A stretch of 64,000 bases of DNA, taken from Helichrysum umbraculigerum. Lineage: Eukaryota; Streptophyta; Magnoliopsida; Asterales; Asteraceae. Below the pieces are notes generated by a model. The model did no database searches, had not been told where the DNA came from, and saw only the letters and a program-made list of their open reading frames with translations. Of this stretch, positions 32,228 to 43,040 are shown one piece after another; position 1 is the stretch's first letter; each line of letters begins with the position of its first letter. The DNA is taken from contig CATIUR010000001.1 in assembly GCA_949592205.1 (NCBI GenBank), positions 208,822,250 to 208,886,249 of the forward strand. The letters are read 5' to 3'. The position numbers and the translations under genes are program-made.

Positions 32228-34987
32228 CCAAGCCTTTACAGACTTAGGTCGACCGTGGTCATCAACAATAAGCACGTCAGATAGGATTTTATCTTTAAAC
32301 AAATTAAAATTTTTATCTGATGTGTTATTGTTGACGACTAAAGAGTCAACATCAGACTCTTTTCGTTTCCAAACTTTAAAAGGTTCGGAATTGGTATTAG
32401 AAGTAATGTTGGGCTTTTGAATTGGCAAAGGTTTTTGCTCAACATTACTTGGTTTCGAAACAGGCTTGGGAGAGTTTGAGTGACGCCTAGGTGGAGATTT
32501 TGAAAAAGAATTTCTATAAACAGATGTCCTAGGCATCTCTCTCCCATATCGCTGATTTGACAGCTTTGGACATTCACGGATTAAATGTCCTTGTTTCTTG
32601 CAGTAGAAACAAGAACGAGTCTCAACAAAAGGTTGAGGCTGAGGAATTACCACAGGAGGTGGAGAAACATTTCTAGAACATGAACATTGAGTACACGTCT
32701 TAGAAAATGTTTGCTTTGGTTGAGAGGTTGAAGTTGATGGTTTATCATACGAAACATTTTCATTTACTAATTTTCTTTGCAAAATCTTTACAGGTAACTG
32801 TAAAGTTTGTTGTTTCGAGTTTAAAACCTTGGCTTTTCCCTTATTTGGTTGAACCTTAATTTCAGGTTCAACCTTTGAAATCACTTTTTCAGGTTTAACT
32901 GCAACCTTCTTAACCTCAGGATACTCCTGATCCGTAATGTCCTCAATCTCAACAATCTCCTCAATACTAACAGGGGATTCATTCTTTAACTCAACTCTCT
33001 CCTTAACACTAACAGGAGATTCATGCACAGACTTAACAAACGTTGGCAAGGGGTACTCTGGCCGCATGGTTTTCTCCTTTGCCGGTTTGTTATGTTTGGT
33101 CTCTTTAGCATCTTTAGCTTTTAAACCATAAAGCTTGGACCAATCAACTGGAATCTCTTCAAAGCCTTCCTTAACAGGCAGGGGACAGTGAGTAGTAGGA
33201 GGAGGGACTGAGTTGTATCCCAATCCCTCATTCTTTTTCCCTTTAGTACCATGCTTGCTAAGAATTTCATTAAAAACAAACGTTGAGGAATTTGAACCTA
33301 AGATTTTACTCTTATAATTCTCATACTCAGCTTTTAAATCTGTAAGTTCTTTCTTTAGTAGTTCAATTTCAACAAGATAGCTTTTAATGGCATCTTCTTG
33401 ACTAAAAACCTTAGATTTATATTTCTGAGTATCTAACCGATGAGCCTCAAGATGTTTTTCATAAAGTTTTTCATTAGCTTTTAAGAAATTATTTGATTCG
33501 GTTAGTTTTTCATTTTTTTTCCTCAACTCAGCGGTCTCTGTCTGATATGCCTTTAGAGATTCAGTTAACTTAATGCATGAAATACAATTTAACGGTTCAT
33601 CAAGTACCTCATTCACAATGTGAGCCATCAGACACTGTTGGTAATGCTGGGAGATAGGCGTCCAATCCTGACTTGTAGGCTCAAAAGCAATCAGGGCATT
33701 ATCAGCAGGCCCTTTCTTAGAAACTTCCATTTCTTTGGCCTTTGGAGGAGTTGAAGGTGTTGTGAATCCCGATGCTGGCATTTTGGGTTTCTCGCACTCC
33801 CTGGCGAAGTGACCCAAATTTTGACAATTGTAACATCGGACCTTACTCTTGTCAAATCCGAAGCCAGTCTTTCCATCACCTTCCAAGCTTTTACGCCCTG
33901 TCCTCTGCAAGAACTTTTGAATTCTGCGGGTGATCATTGCCACATTCCAAGTTAGATCCATTTGCTCCAGATCATCTTCATCAAGCTGAGCATAGTCTTC
34001 CTTAGTCAGCTCCAAAGTAAGATTCGGTTGAGTAACCAAATCCTTGTATGAGCTTAAGAAAGCTGTGTAAATGGCAGCTTGCTCCTGAATAGCAGGTGAG
34101 ACTTCAACCTGTTGTTGATTTAAAGAAGGTCCAGTCATGAAAACAGAATGAATCCCATCGGAAGAAGAAGAAGAGGTTGATGGAGCATTTGTATTTGTCA
34201 CGAAGGCGACTCCAGATCCATAAGTCTTTCCAGAGTTGATCTGAACACCATACACACTAGGATTTTGAACAGCAGCACCAGACCTAGTTTCTTTCTTCTT
34301 AATCTCCATCGCGTGAGCTTGAAGATCCCCTATCAACGTATCCAAAGACATGTTTGCAAGTTCTTCATTTTCTTTTAAAAATTGAACTTTAACATCCCAA
34401 GAACTTGGCAACACATCCAGTAGCTTCTTATTTACTTCAATTGAAGGAAAAGTATAACCCCCTTCAAACAACTCACCAACTAACCGTGAGTACCTAGTGA
34501 ATAAAGAAGTCATGTCTTCATTAGGAAGGATGTCAAAGATATCGTACTGTTTCTGAATCAGTTCGACCTTGGCTTCCTTGTACTTATCATTTCCTCCACA
34601 ACGAGTTTCAATTGCCTTCCATAAATCAAAGGCTGTTTCATGAGTTCTGAAAAGCCAAAGAACATCCTTGGTTAGACACATTTTAATCATTGAAAAAGAC
34701 TTTATTTCAGTATCAAAATCTTTCTTCTCCTCGGGAGACATAGCTTTATAGGTCTTAGCAGGACGAATACCACGGTATTCTCCTTCAGCTAATGGAGGTA
34801 CATAACGCTCACGTAATGGTCCCCATAATTCTGGACAATGAAAATCAATGTATTGCTCAACTCGGTCTCTCCAGTACACGTAATCCATGTCCGCAGTAAA
34901 TAGTGGAGGCTTATTACTTGAACCTATGTCATTACTCTGTTTAATCATTTCTCTCAGTCCTTTAATATCCTCTTTATCAGCTGCCAT
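32210..34987 (-). CDS. gag: Copia-2 gag, intact
   Basis: 925 codons from ATG 34987 without interruption. A UBN2-type capsid domain spans about 30-230 (YVYWRDRVEQYIDFH, LWKAIETRCGG, LLDVLPSSWDV). The first CCHC knuckle CYNCQNLGHFAREC is at 385-398. A long coiled coil spans about 480-590 (LRKKNEKLTESNNFLKANEK). Tandem ESPVSVKE/ESPVSIEE repeats lie near 690-710, and the second knuckle CFYCKKQGHLIREC near 815. A basic tail ends SVKAWVTVSH. It overlaps the pol frame by a few codons. Unusually long for a copia gag, but colinear with Copia-1. It forms the particle and packages RNA, and could act in trans. Confidence 0.95.
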   Translation of the reverse strand: MAADKEDIKGLREMIKQSNDIGSSNKPPLFTADMDYVYWRDRVEQYIDFHCPELWGPLRERYVPPLAEGEYRGIRPAKTYKAMSPEEKKDFDTEIKSFSMIKMCLTKDVLWLFRTHETAFDLWKAIETRCGGNDKYKEAKVELIQKQYDIFDILPNEDMTSLFTRYSRLVGELFEGGYTFPSIEVNKKLLDVLPSSWDVKVQFLKENEELANMSLDTLIGDLQAHAMEIKKKETRSGAAVQNPSVYGVQINSGKTYGSGVAFVTNTNAPSTSSSSSDGIHSVFMTGPSLNQQQVEVSPAIQEQAAIYTAFLSSYKDLVTQPNLTLELTKEDYAQLDEDDLEQMDLTWNVAMITRRIQKFLQRTGRKSLEGDGKTGFGFDKSKVRCYNCQNLGHFARECEKPKMPASGFTTPSTPPKAKEMEVSKKGPADNALIAFEPTSQDWTPISQHYQQCLMAHIVNEVLDEPLNCISCIKLTESLKAYQTETAELRKKNEKLTESNNFLKANEKLYEKHLEAHRLDTQKYKSKVFSQEDAIKSYLVEIELLKKELTDLKAEYENYKSKILGSNSSTFVFNEILSKHGTKGKKNEGLGYNSVPPPTTHCPLPVKEGFEEIPVDWSKLYGLKAKDAKETKHNKPAKEKTMRPEYPLPTFVKSVHESPVSVKERVELKNESPVSIEEIVEIEDITDQEYPEVKKVAVKPEKVISKVEPEIKVQPNKGKAKVLNSKQQTLQLPVKILQRKLVNENVSYDKPSTSTSQPKQTFSKTCTQCSCSRNVSPPPVVIPQPQPFVETRSCFYCKKQGHLIRECPKLSNQRYGREMPRTSVYRNSFSKSPPRRHSNSPKPVSKPSNVEQKPLPIQKPNITSNTNSEPFKVWKRKESDVDSLVVNNNTSDKNFNLFKDKILSDVLIVDDHGRPKSVKAWVTVSH

Positions 34988-35027
34988 TGTAATTACTTAA
35001 TCAAAAATAAAAAAAAACTTCTGATCT

Positions 35028-35300
35028 TAGCGACGTAGGTAAGTACGTCGCACAAAGATTATGCGACGGCGTTAGGTACGTCGCAAAAAGCAAAGGATTC
35101 AATTAAGAATCAGAAATAGCGACGTTGAGAGGTACGTCGCAGATGACGTCGCAAAGGACGTCGCAGAATCACACTATGCGACGTTGAGAGGTACGTCGCA
35201 GATGACGTCGAAACAGTACGTCGCACAGACTAATTAAAGTCCAAATTACTACGTCGCACGCGACGTCGCAGCTGACGTCGCAGGTAACGTCGCAAAACGC
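35028..35300 (-). repeat. Copia-2 leader with ACGTCGC motif cluster
   Basis: About 16 copies of GCGACGT/ACGTCGC in 270 bp between the primer site and gag, including the palindromes gcgacgtcgc and the repeated hairpin unit gcgacgttgagaggtacgtc (twice). Confidence 0.85.
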
Positions 35301-35511
35301 GCTGAGCAGCGGCCACAAACCCTAAAACCGAATTTTTAACCCTAAAATCAAAACCACGAATGTCGAAAGACAGAAACCTTCAATATTCCCAGTAATAATG
35401 ATCAAAAACCTGTAAAAACACAAAACAAACGTAATAAACACGAAAACTCATGAATATCATGTCCTTTTAAATCCCAAACTCGATCCGAATCGCCAAAAAC
35501 GAGCACTCACT

Positions 35512-35523
35512 GCTCTGATACCA
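35512..35523 (-). other. Copia-2 primer binding site
   Basis: The complement is TGGTATCAGAGC, 2 nt from the 5' LTR. Confidence 0.9.
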
Positions 35524-35525
35524 GT

Positions 35526-35934
35526 TGTTTGTCCCTAACCTTGGATCTAGTACGAACCGAGTCACTCAATCGTTTGCGGAATCAACGATTAAGTTATATA
35601 CTAAACACACGAACAATCAATAAGCAATGAATATCAAACGAAACGTATTATATTGAATAATAATCGGTCAGATTACAGAGATTTCGACTAATTGCGTTTA
35701 GGGTTTCGTCAACCCTAAAACAGAAAACACAAAACGTTTAAATACAAAACTGGCACCTGCGACGTCGCACGCTACGTCGCAGGCCCAAGCCCATGCGACG
35801 TTGGCTACGTCGCAGGCCCAAAACCTGACGTCGCACCTGCGACGTTACGCGCTACGTCGCAGGAGTCAGGAAACACAAATCTAAATACAAACTACGAGCT
35901 AGACCAACTGACAGACACTAAACATGTACCAACA
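35526..35934 (-). repeat. Copia-2 5' LTR
   Basis: 409 bp, partner of 23473-23881. It carries the same motif cluster, with a perfect gcgacgtcgc where the other LTR has gcgacgttgc. Confidence 0.95.
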
Positions 35935-36126
35935 GAAATGTCATAAGGCGAACCATCGAGCGAATCAGTGTCCAGAGACTGAGAGATAGGAGTCAGGGTT
36001 GGTCGGGAGGTCGTCATCTTCTTGCCATAGGTGGGAGTATTCGTCATCAGTTGCTGACAGAGTTCTTCATATGACAGTTGGTGAAATTGTGGGTTGCCTA
36101 ACGTCATTCCAGGTACATTTGTATTA
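35935..36126 (+). pseudogene. gag: Tekay-2 gag, 3' part beyond Copia-2
   Basis: After the duplicated target gaaat the gag frame continues without shift and completes the third knuckle (KCHKANHRANQC). It then meets TAG at 35987-35989. The same frame stays open to about 36124. The insertion therefore split one knuckle, and a separate nonsense codon affects the gag tail. No protease or RT follows. Confidence 0.75.
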
Positions 36127-37207
36127 ACTCTGTATTATCATATGTTTATGTGATCTAGAGTTAGTTGCGCTTTATATTTGTGCATTGTGTGATAACTGAA
36201 TTTATTCCCCTGTAGTTGTTAATTCTTTTATAGTAGAGTTAATTGATATTAGATAATCTAGGTTACCATGTCGGTAACTAGAATTAGTATTGGATAGTGA
36301 GTTATATTGCGGTTGAATTGTGTTAGTGTCAATCTTGTTTTAATAAGACTTTGACATGTATTGATTTAGACATTAATTTGGGAAAGTCAATGTGATGCGA
36401 TTCGGGAAATGGATGATTAGCCTTATCTCGGATGTGTTCTGTGATTTGACTTGACAGATATGACAGATTGATCATCTTGGAATTAACTATGGACTGAACA
36501 GTAGAAATTTATTTGACAGTGGAATAGTTGCTATGTCAGATTTTGACCTTGTACTATTTGAAGGATTTAAGATCCTCGAAGGTGTATAATACCTTCCATA
36601 TGATTGAATCGTGTTGAGATGTAATTGAGACTTGATTATTGTTTATGCTTTGATAGCCTAAGCTACGTGATGGAATTATTTCATCCTTGACTTGGAGTTT
36701 GTAATGGTTGTTTTACCTTAAACTCAGGGAGATATGGGTGATGGTTAGATTAAATCAAATATTTGATTGTGAGACTTGAGGTTATTTGGAAGTGTTGCTG
36801 ATTTGCAACAAGAGTTGTCCTATGCGTTTGAAATTCTTTTCGGACTTAATGGATTGATTGAGAACTATCTAGCTCGAGGATTTGATAGTTTATTATATGA
36901 AATTAGAAAGTGTTATTGAACATTACTAGTGGATTAAAGATTGCATAATCTTGTGTTGAATTCAGTTGTTTGAGATTTCGAGATGTGATTCTAATTGAAA
37001 CTGTTGAGTGTTAACTGTTTGTTGATTCGTAGATTTTAGAATTGTGAAATGATTTGGAATCATTATATCGATGGATTATCTTGGATTGGATATATATATA
37101 TTGATTATGGATTTAGATAATTTTGTTTCAAGTGTGATCCGGTATACTATTTGATCCTTGTGGATGATATGTGATTACCTAATCGTGGATTTCGAGTTGG
37201 ATCAGAT
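36127..37207 (+). other. Tekay-2 internal non-coding region
   Basis: About 1.1 kb of AT-rich sequence, with no open frame and no recognisable pol. It occupies the space where an autonomous Tekay element would hold pol. Confidence 0.7.
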
Positions 37208-37241
37208 TTCGAGGACGAAATCTTTTTAAGGAGGGAAGATT
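37208..37241 (+). other. Tekay-2 polypurine tract and conserved upstream box
   Basis: TTCGAGGACGAAATC, then aaggagggaagat directly before the 3' LTR. The same box precedes the Tekay-1 3' LTR on the other strand. Confidence 0.85.
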
Positions 37242-39438
37242 TGTAACATCCTGTTACAGGGCCTAGACGTTTATGGTATATTTCCGGATTTAAATAATTA
37301 TTTAAATAAGTTAGGAATTTATATTGTTGGTTTATTTGAAAATAAATAGGTAAAAGAGTCTAAGGACTTATTGTGGTTAGTAAAATATTAATTGTTTTGA
37401 ATTAATATAGTTGACGGTAAAATAAAAGGTTTGGACTCGCAAATGGTTTTCGGGTTCTAGACAATAGGTTTAGAGGGGGTAATAATTTGTACTAGTTGAA
37501 GTTGGTTAAAAAGGGGGAGCCGACCCTTTTACTTCATTTTTTCCTTTTTGATCTTTTTCTCATCTCTATCTCTTCTCTACATACACATACATACATATCA
37601 TTGAAATCAAAGAGAGAAAGGAAGGAGGGATTGAGAGGTTGCTTGTAATCTTCCTATAGCTTCATCTTCTTCACTAGATCATCATCATCATCTTTAAATT
37701 GTGAGTGTTCATCATATATATGTATACATACTAATAATTTAGGATTTATGATTATGTATATGATTGATGATGATATATGATGATATGTGTAGTTGGTTAG
37801 CATTATAAAGTGTTAATCGTTGTATATAATCGATTAGATATCTGAGTTTGGTGATTTTGTGGTTTGATTTCGGGTTAAGGTTAGAACAGCAGGTTCAGGG
37901 TCTGCACGACAGGGGGAATCCGGCCGGATTCATGGGAATCCGGCGGATTCATGGGAAAATTGGGGAATCCGGCGTATTCCGGACCGGATTCAAGAGCGTA
38001 TTCATTAAATATTCAGCTGTTTAAGAATTGGGCTGGAAGGGGCTGGGAATCCGGCGGATTCCGGGGAATCCGGCGGATTCCCTCTGTTTCAAACGTGTTA
38101 TTATTTTAAGTCCAGTTGTTTGAGCCTTTGGGTCCGGTTATTTGACCGGACTCTATACTATGTCTTTGGGTCCGGTTGTTAGTCGAACTCTAATTGTATA
38201 TGACCGGACTCTATTGCTCAAAAGGGACCGGGTCATTTGTATACCACCGGACTCTATGTGGTTATGGACTCTATACTAATTATAGCCGGACTCTATTGAT
38301 TTAATTATATATATTGTATGTGAATTATTATTCGATTGTAATTACAATGTTGATACGAGGTATTGTATAATTGAATAGTATATTGATATATGTTATAATC
38401 TTGAGTTAGTTATACTTATGAATTTGATGATATGGTGATATAAGTACTAACTATTATTCGAGTATTCTTTATTATTATCGTATTTATATAATACGTTGAA
38501 TAACGAACTATTGTGATATGTTATATTATTATAACATTTGATTATTATTATGAATGAGTTCTGACTCGTTGTATTCTGTGATGTTTTCAGATATACAGAA
38601 GACTCAGTGACATTAGACTACTGAGTGGACATCTGAGGTATCGGTGAGTGGACCTGTACCTTCAGTGTGATTGAGTTATAACATGTTTGGTTACAACGGG
38701 TAACCGTATATGTATTGTTGACTAATTATTAATCTGTTATGATTATAATTGTGTTATGTGCTATATGGCCTTTGAGGCGTATATGTGTTAATAAAGAGGT
38801 CAACGCATGTTGGGCATTGGTTACTATTGTTTGGACGATGAATGATTCCTTGTACACATCGTTAATGGGAATCTTAGTCGTGTGAGATAATAGTAACAGG
38901 CTATCGGTAAACCGCTGTATTGGGCCTGCAGCTCAGTGGGGTTTACTAAGTGTCGCTTGAGGGCCACCGCGGCTTGAGGGTTCCTCAAGGACCACCGGTC
39001 CTCTTTAGTGCTTGTGTGTTTACAGTGCTTGGTGATGTAAACATTGTTGTTGTTGCGTTTATGATTACTTATTGTAAACTGATGTGTTATATCTGAGTTG
39101 GACTGTCGGTTACAGTTCTTTCTCACTTAGCTTCGAGCTAACCCCCACATTCCCACTTCTTGCAGTTTATGATTAGTTATATATGTTGGGCAAGAAGTTG
39201 GTGGCTGGAATGGATTGTTTGACGACCTTGCGTATTACTCTGATATTGATTTTATTAAATCAATGTTGTTTGGATTTTTCGTTAACACCCAACTCTTGTA
39301 ATTTGGTTTATATAATTTTATGAACATGTTTGAAATAAGCAGGAATTTTATGTGTATTAAATGAAAAGCTTGTTTTGGGACTTCCGCTTCCGGGTTGGAT
39401 TACATTATTGTATTGTTCGAAATAGGACGGGTGTTACA
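37242..39438 (+). repeat. Tekay-2 3' LTR
   Basis: 2,197 bp, nearly identical to 20225-22420, ending gtgttaca. It carries the same two motif arrays (about 37914-38082 and 38145-38300). Confidence 0.95.
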
Positions 39439-39443
39439 TTCAT

Positions 39444-42400
39444 ATACACAATGAACATTTTGAAATAAGTTATCACTTAACATAAGTAAATCACTTAACT
39501 AAGTAAAGTAATATACTATCATAACCAGAATCTAGCGACATGCTAGATCTTAAAAATCGGTATATGAATTCTATCTTTTTCAATAACGAAAACAGTGGTT
39601 ATGGAAACTACAATACACATATCATCAATGAAATTCAATTTTCAATTATAATTAGCATCCACGCTAATATCCACATATCACTGAGGTACATGAAACCCAT
39701 TTTTATTAAAATATCTCGGAATCATGTAACACTAACCACATATTAATAAGCAAAGTAGAGGTCAAATCCTATGGTTAATACCATTATCATATAGTTACAC
39801 AATCACTTAGCACCAAATTATATTTGGATACATGCTAAATCTCGTTCAATGGGTACCTTGCTATACTAGCACACGTACCACATTATCAAAATGTGCTAAT
39901 CATGCACATATTTTCAACAATATCATCTCAATAATTATATCTAGTCGACCTCTACATTAGCTTATCTCTTCACATAACTTTTTCAAATTACAATTTACCA
40001 CATTATCTAGTCATTAGATATGCATAATACGAAAGATTATATGTAATTCGCACATAATTATAATAATATTATCAATCCAACAATTAAAACTCTTATTTTT
40101 CCTGACTATCTTACTTTTTCCCAAGGACATAGTTTCACATAATTTTCTAATACTAGGCTATCCGGCTATGTTAATCTTCACTAAGCCTCAAACATTACCA
40201 ACAAATAACCACATACTCATTTTTAACAAGTAGTATAACCCGTTCCAATTCTTCTTTTACAACGTCTCCAAATTAACACTAGTTGAGCAGCTTACTACCA
40301 CCTTATATCAGTCAGTCAATAACTTTTTCATAACCGCAGGTCAACATATATCATCCGTTATTTTAAAATCATTTAGCTTCATTGGGTACTCAATAGCCTC
40401 AACAACTCCGTGTGAAATGGCATAATATAAATACGTTGGCCAGACGTCGTCATATTATGTCAGTCACACTTCATTCTCAGGCCACTTCATACCATTAATC
40501 TCTAAAGTGATTAACTTTTACTCTCTCATATATCACAATGTTGAAATCAACAATTATTACACATATAGTAACACTTTGTAATAGCTTTATGACCCAGTAT
40601 TAATTTGTTACTATTTTCATTTATCACTTGAATGTGAAACTAATCACATAATTAGGTAGGCATAACAATTCAATTATTCAACAAAATTCTTATTATTACA
40701 TTAACACAGGTGTAGAGTTTAACATAACTAAGTCAATTTAACACCTTTATCACTGGATTCAATATCAATCACTTAACACTTTAATTATTAAGTATAATAC
40801 TCTATATAACATTTAACACTAAGTACCTTGTTAAAATATCAGGTCATATTTCACATATATTCATCAATATATAATTTCTAAGTTGATTAACAAATAACCT
40901 TCCGTATTTAGTTATCAAGCAAGAGTAAGCTCCTACAGTACTCTTCAACTCTTACAAATACTTATTCAATCATATTAAGTATTTCACATAATGTAATTAA
41001 CATGATTACATAATCAATATGTATTTACCCTAACAAGCAACAATCAACAATACCCTTACTGGTATACTTTGCAGTTAAATAAACTGTCTACAAACAACTC
41101 CTACACAAAGAACCATATAGGCCTCTTAAAACAACTTTTAATATTGCATATAGTCACAAGAATGATCCCTGGGCTCAAAGAAACAAAAGCCCAATACAAA
41201 TCATAAGCTAAAAGTCCGAAATAATGTCCGAAAAACACTAAAACGCGATTTTCGGGCCCCAAACGACCCCGAAGTGCCGAAAACTGACAGGGCTCATGGC
41301 AAAGCGATGAGCTTTGACCGTTGGCCCGTTTTCGAGTGGACATGTAAATTTCATCTTAATCGGACACCGAAATTTCATAATGGAAATTTTACGACCAACG
41401 TTACGTCGAACGTCGAAATTTACGAATTTTCATATTAAATTCATTTAATATAACACATAATACAAGAAATGTCTCAATAAAAGGGGAATCCGCCCGGATT
41501 GAAGGGAATAGGCCCGGATTCCGGGGAATCCGCCGGCTTCAAAGCCAATTTTCATGACAGAACCAATTTTAAGGAATCCGGTCAAGGAATCCGCCCGTAT
41601 TCGTGGGAATCCGTACGGATTCAAGGGAATCCGCCCGGATTCATCCTGCTGCAACAAATCTGCAATTTTTAGTGCAAAAAATACGAAACTCAAACGCGCA
41701 TAACTCCTAAACCGTAAAGAGTTAGGGTCTGAAATTTCGCAGGCACCTTTATATAATCAAAATGCAACTTTCTATTTTTCCACTTTTTCAATTTACACGT
41801 TTAACGAGAAAACGACGATATAACCAATTTTAGGCCATTTTGGACCATTTTGGTTGACACGCTATATTCCAACCGGCATACTTTCAGGGTTCCACCCTTT
41901 GCCAACATGTTTATACATATAATTATGACGTGTGGGCACATTCATCATCTATATATACACATTATATCCTATTTTGACTCATTGACCCATTTAGGGTCCA
42001 ATTGGGCATTTTCAACCAAACAACCACATTGACTAACCAAACACTTTCACGCACTTTGTTACTATACTTATGACTTAAAGTCACTTTAACATTCATTATT
42101 TTCGAACCTACATGCATATTAACCATTTGACCAATAACCGACCCATTTGGGTACTTTAACAACCCATTTGGGTTTCAACCCATATAACCACTATTCAAAC
42201 AATCAATTCACACTTTGTTGACTATTCCAAGTCAAACAAAACCATTTTCAATATTGGTATTATGCTATAATTCTAAAACACCAATCCACATTAAAATCAT
42301 CATTTTTATATCAATTTCAACAAATTTTCCAAATTTATAATCACTTTAACTTTTCACAACTTGTCAACACACATTTGGACTCGTTGACCACTTTGACTTT

Positions 42401-43025
42401 CTATCTTAACACTTTCAATACAAAGAACATAATTCAACCCAATTTTGATCAATGCTAAACACATAAAAATCTAGTCACATTCAACTTGACTTTACCAAGT
42501 CAAAACACATATTCTAACAACTAGACTCTTTCTAATTCACATAACAACAAGACTCGAAACCTATTAATGGAGAATACCAACATCCCATTAATTTCATCAT
42601 ATCAAGTCACATCAATTCAGTTTATCATTTATCAAATAATTCCCTAGCAAGGATCTATAATCACACCTTGCATTTATCAACTTATTAACAAGCGATATTC
42701 ACCAATAATTCAATTTACTTTACTAACAATCATATCATAGTAAAGCAAACAGTCAAAGCTTATTAAAATTCATCAAGCTTATCAGAAATTACCTGGCACA
42801 TCTAGGCCCACGAGTATTGAGGAATCATTGAGAATACCAGACGGTTCCTCATGTTCCTCCGTCTCTGCATCCAAAACAACACTATTGCATATTGTTATAG
42901 GTTAGTACATATTCAATAACCACATTTCCATACAATTACTAAACCCCATCCCTGGAATGTTTGACTTGACACGTCATATAGATTTGGGATTGAACATAAC
43001 CAATGTCCAATTCACCCAAACCTAT
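39444..43025 (-). other. Tekay-1 internal non-coding region
   Basis: 3.6 kb with no gag, protease or RT motif in any frame. A cluster of gaatccgcccggattc-like palindromes lies at 41484-41645. Near the leader end (42786-42872), a short open segment on the minus strand with a glutamate-rich sequence could be a gag relic, but it has no domain. Otherwise AT-rich. Confidence 0.65.
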
Positions 43026-43037
43026 GCTCTGATACCA
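43026..43037 (-). other. Tekay-1 primer binding site
   Basis: The complement is TGGTATCAGAGC, 3 nt from the 5' LTR. It fixes the minus orientation. Confidence 0.9.
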
Positions 43038-43040
43038 ATT

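Larger units (their letters stand above)
23473..35934 (-). mobile_element. Copia-2: complete Ty1/copia retrotransposon, SIRE/Maximus type
   Basis: 12.5 kb, minus strand, with LTRs of 409 bp each (23473-23881, 35526-35934) and TSD gaaat (23468-23472, 35935-35939). The gene order matches Copia-1: gag, PR-IN-RT-RNase H, A-tract, conserved spacer, env-position gene. Coding lesions are few: two nonsense codons in pol (30855, 30228) and two in the env-position gene (25770, 24486). Gag is fully open. The LTRs differ at only a few sites, so it is the youngest layer of the stack. Confidence 0.95.
20225..39438 (+). mobile_element. Tekay-2: gag-only Tekay-like element (TR-GAG type)
   Basis: LTRs at 20225-22420 and 37242-39438, with TSD ttcat (20220-20224, 39439-39443). 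Plus orientation, inserted into Tekay-1. Copia-2 interrupts it. Without Copia-2 the internal region is about 2.35 kb and holds only gag, so it is a non-autonomous terminal-repeat-with-gag element. LTR blocks such as cacttagcttcg-gctaacccc and gactactgagtggac are shared (reverse-complemented) with Tekay-1, showing that a relative landed in a relative. Confidence 0.9.

Noticed and set aside
10039..35989. Nonsense codons as a signature of CHG-methylation decay (CAG to TAG)
   Set aside because: TAG is the commonest stop, but TGA occurs twice and one clear glutamine site became TAA. Too few events.
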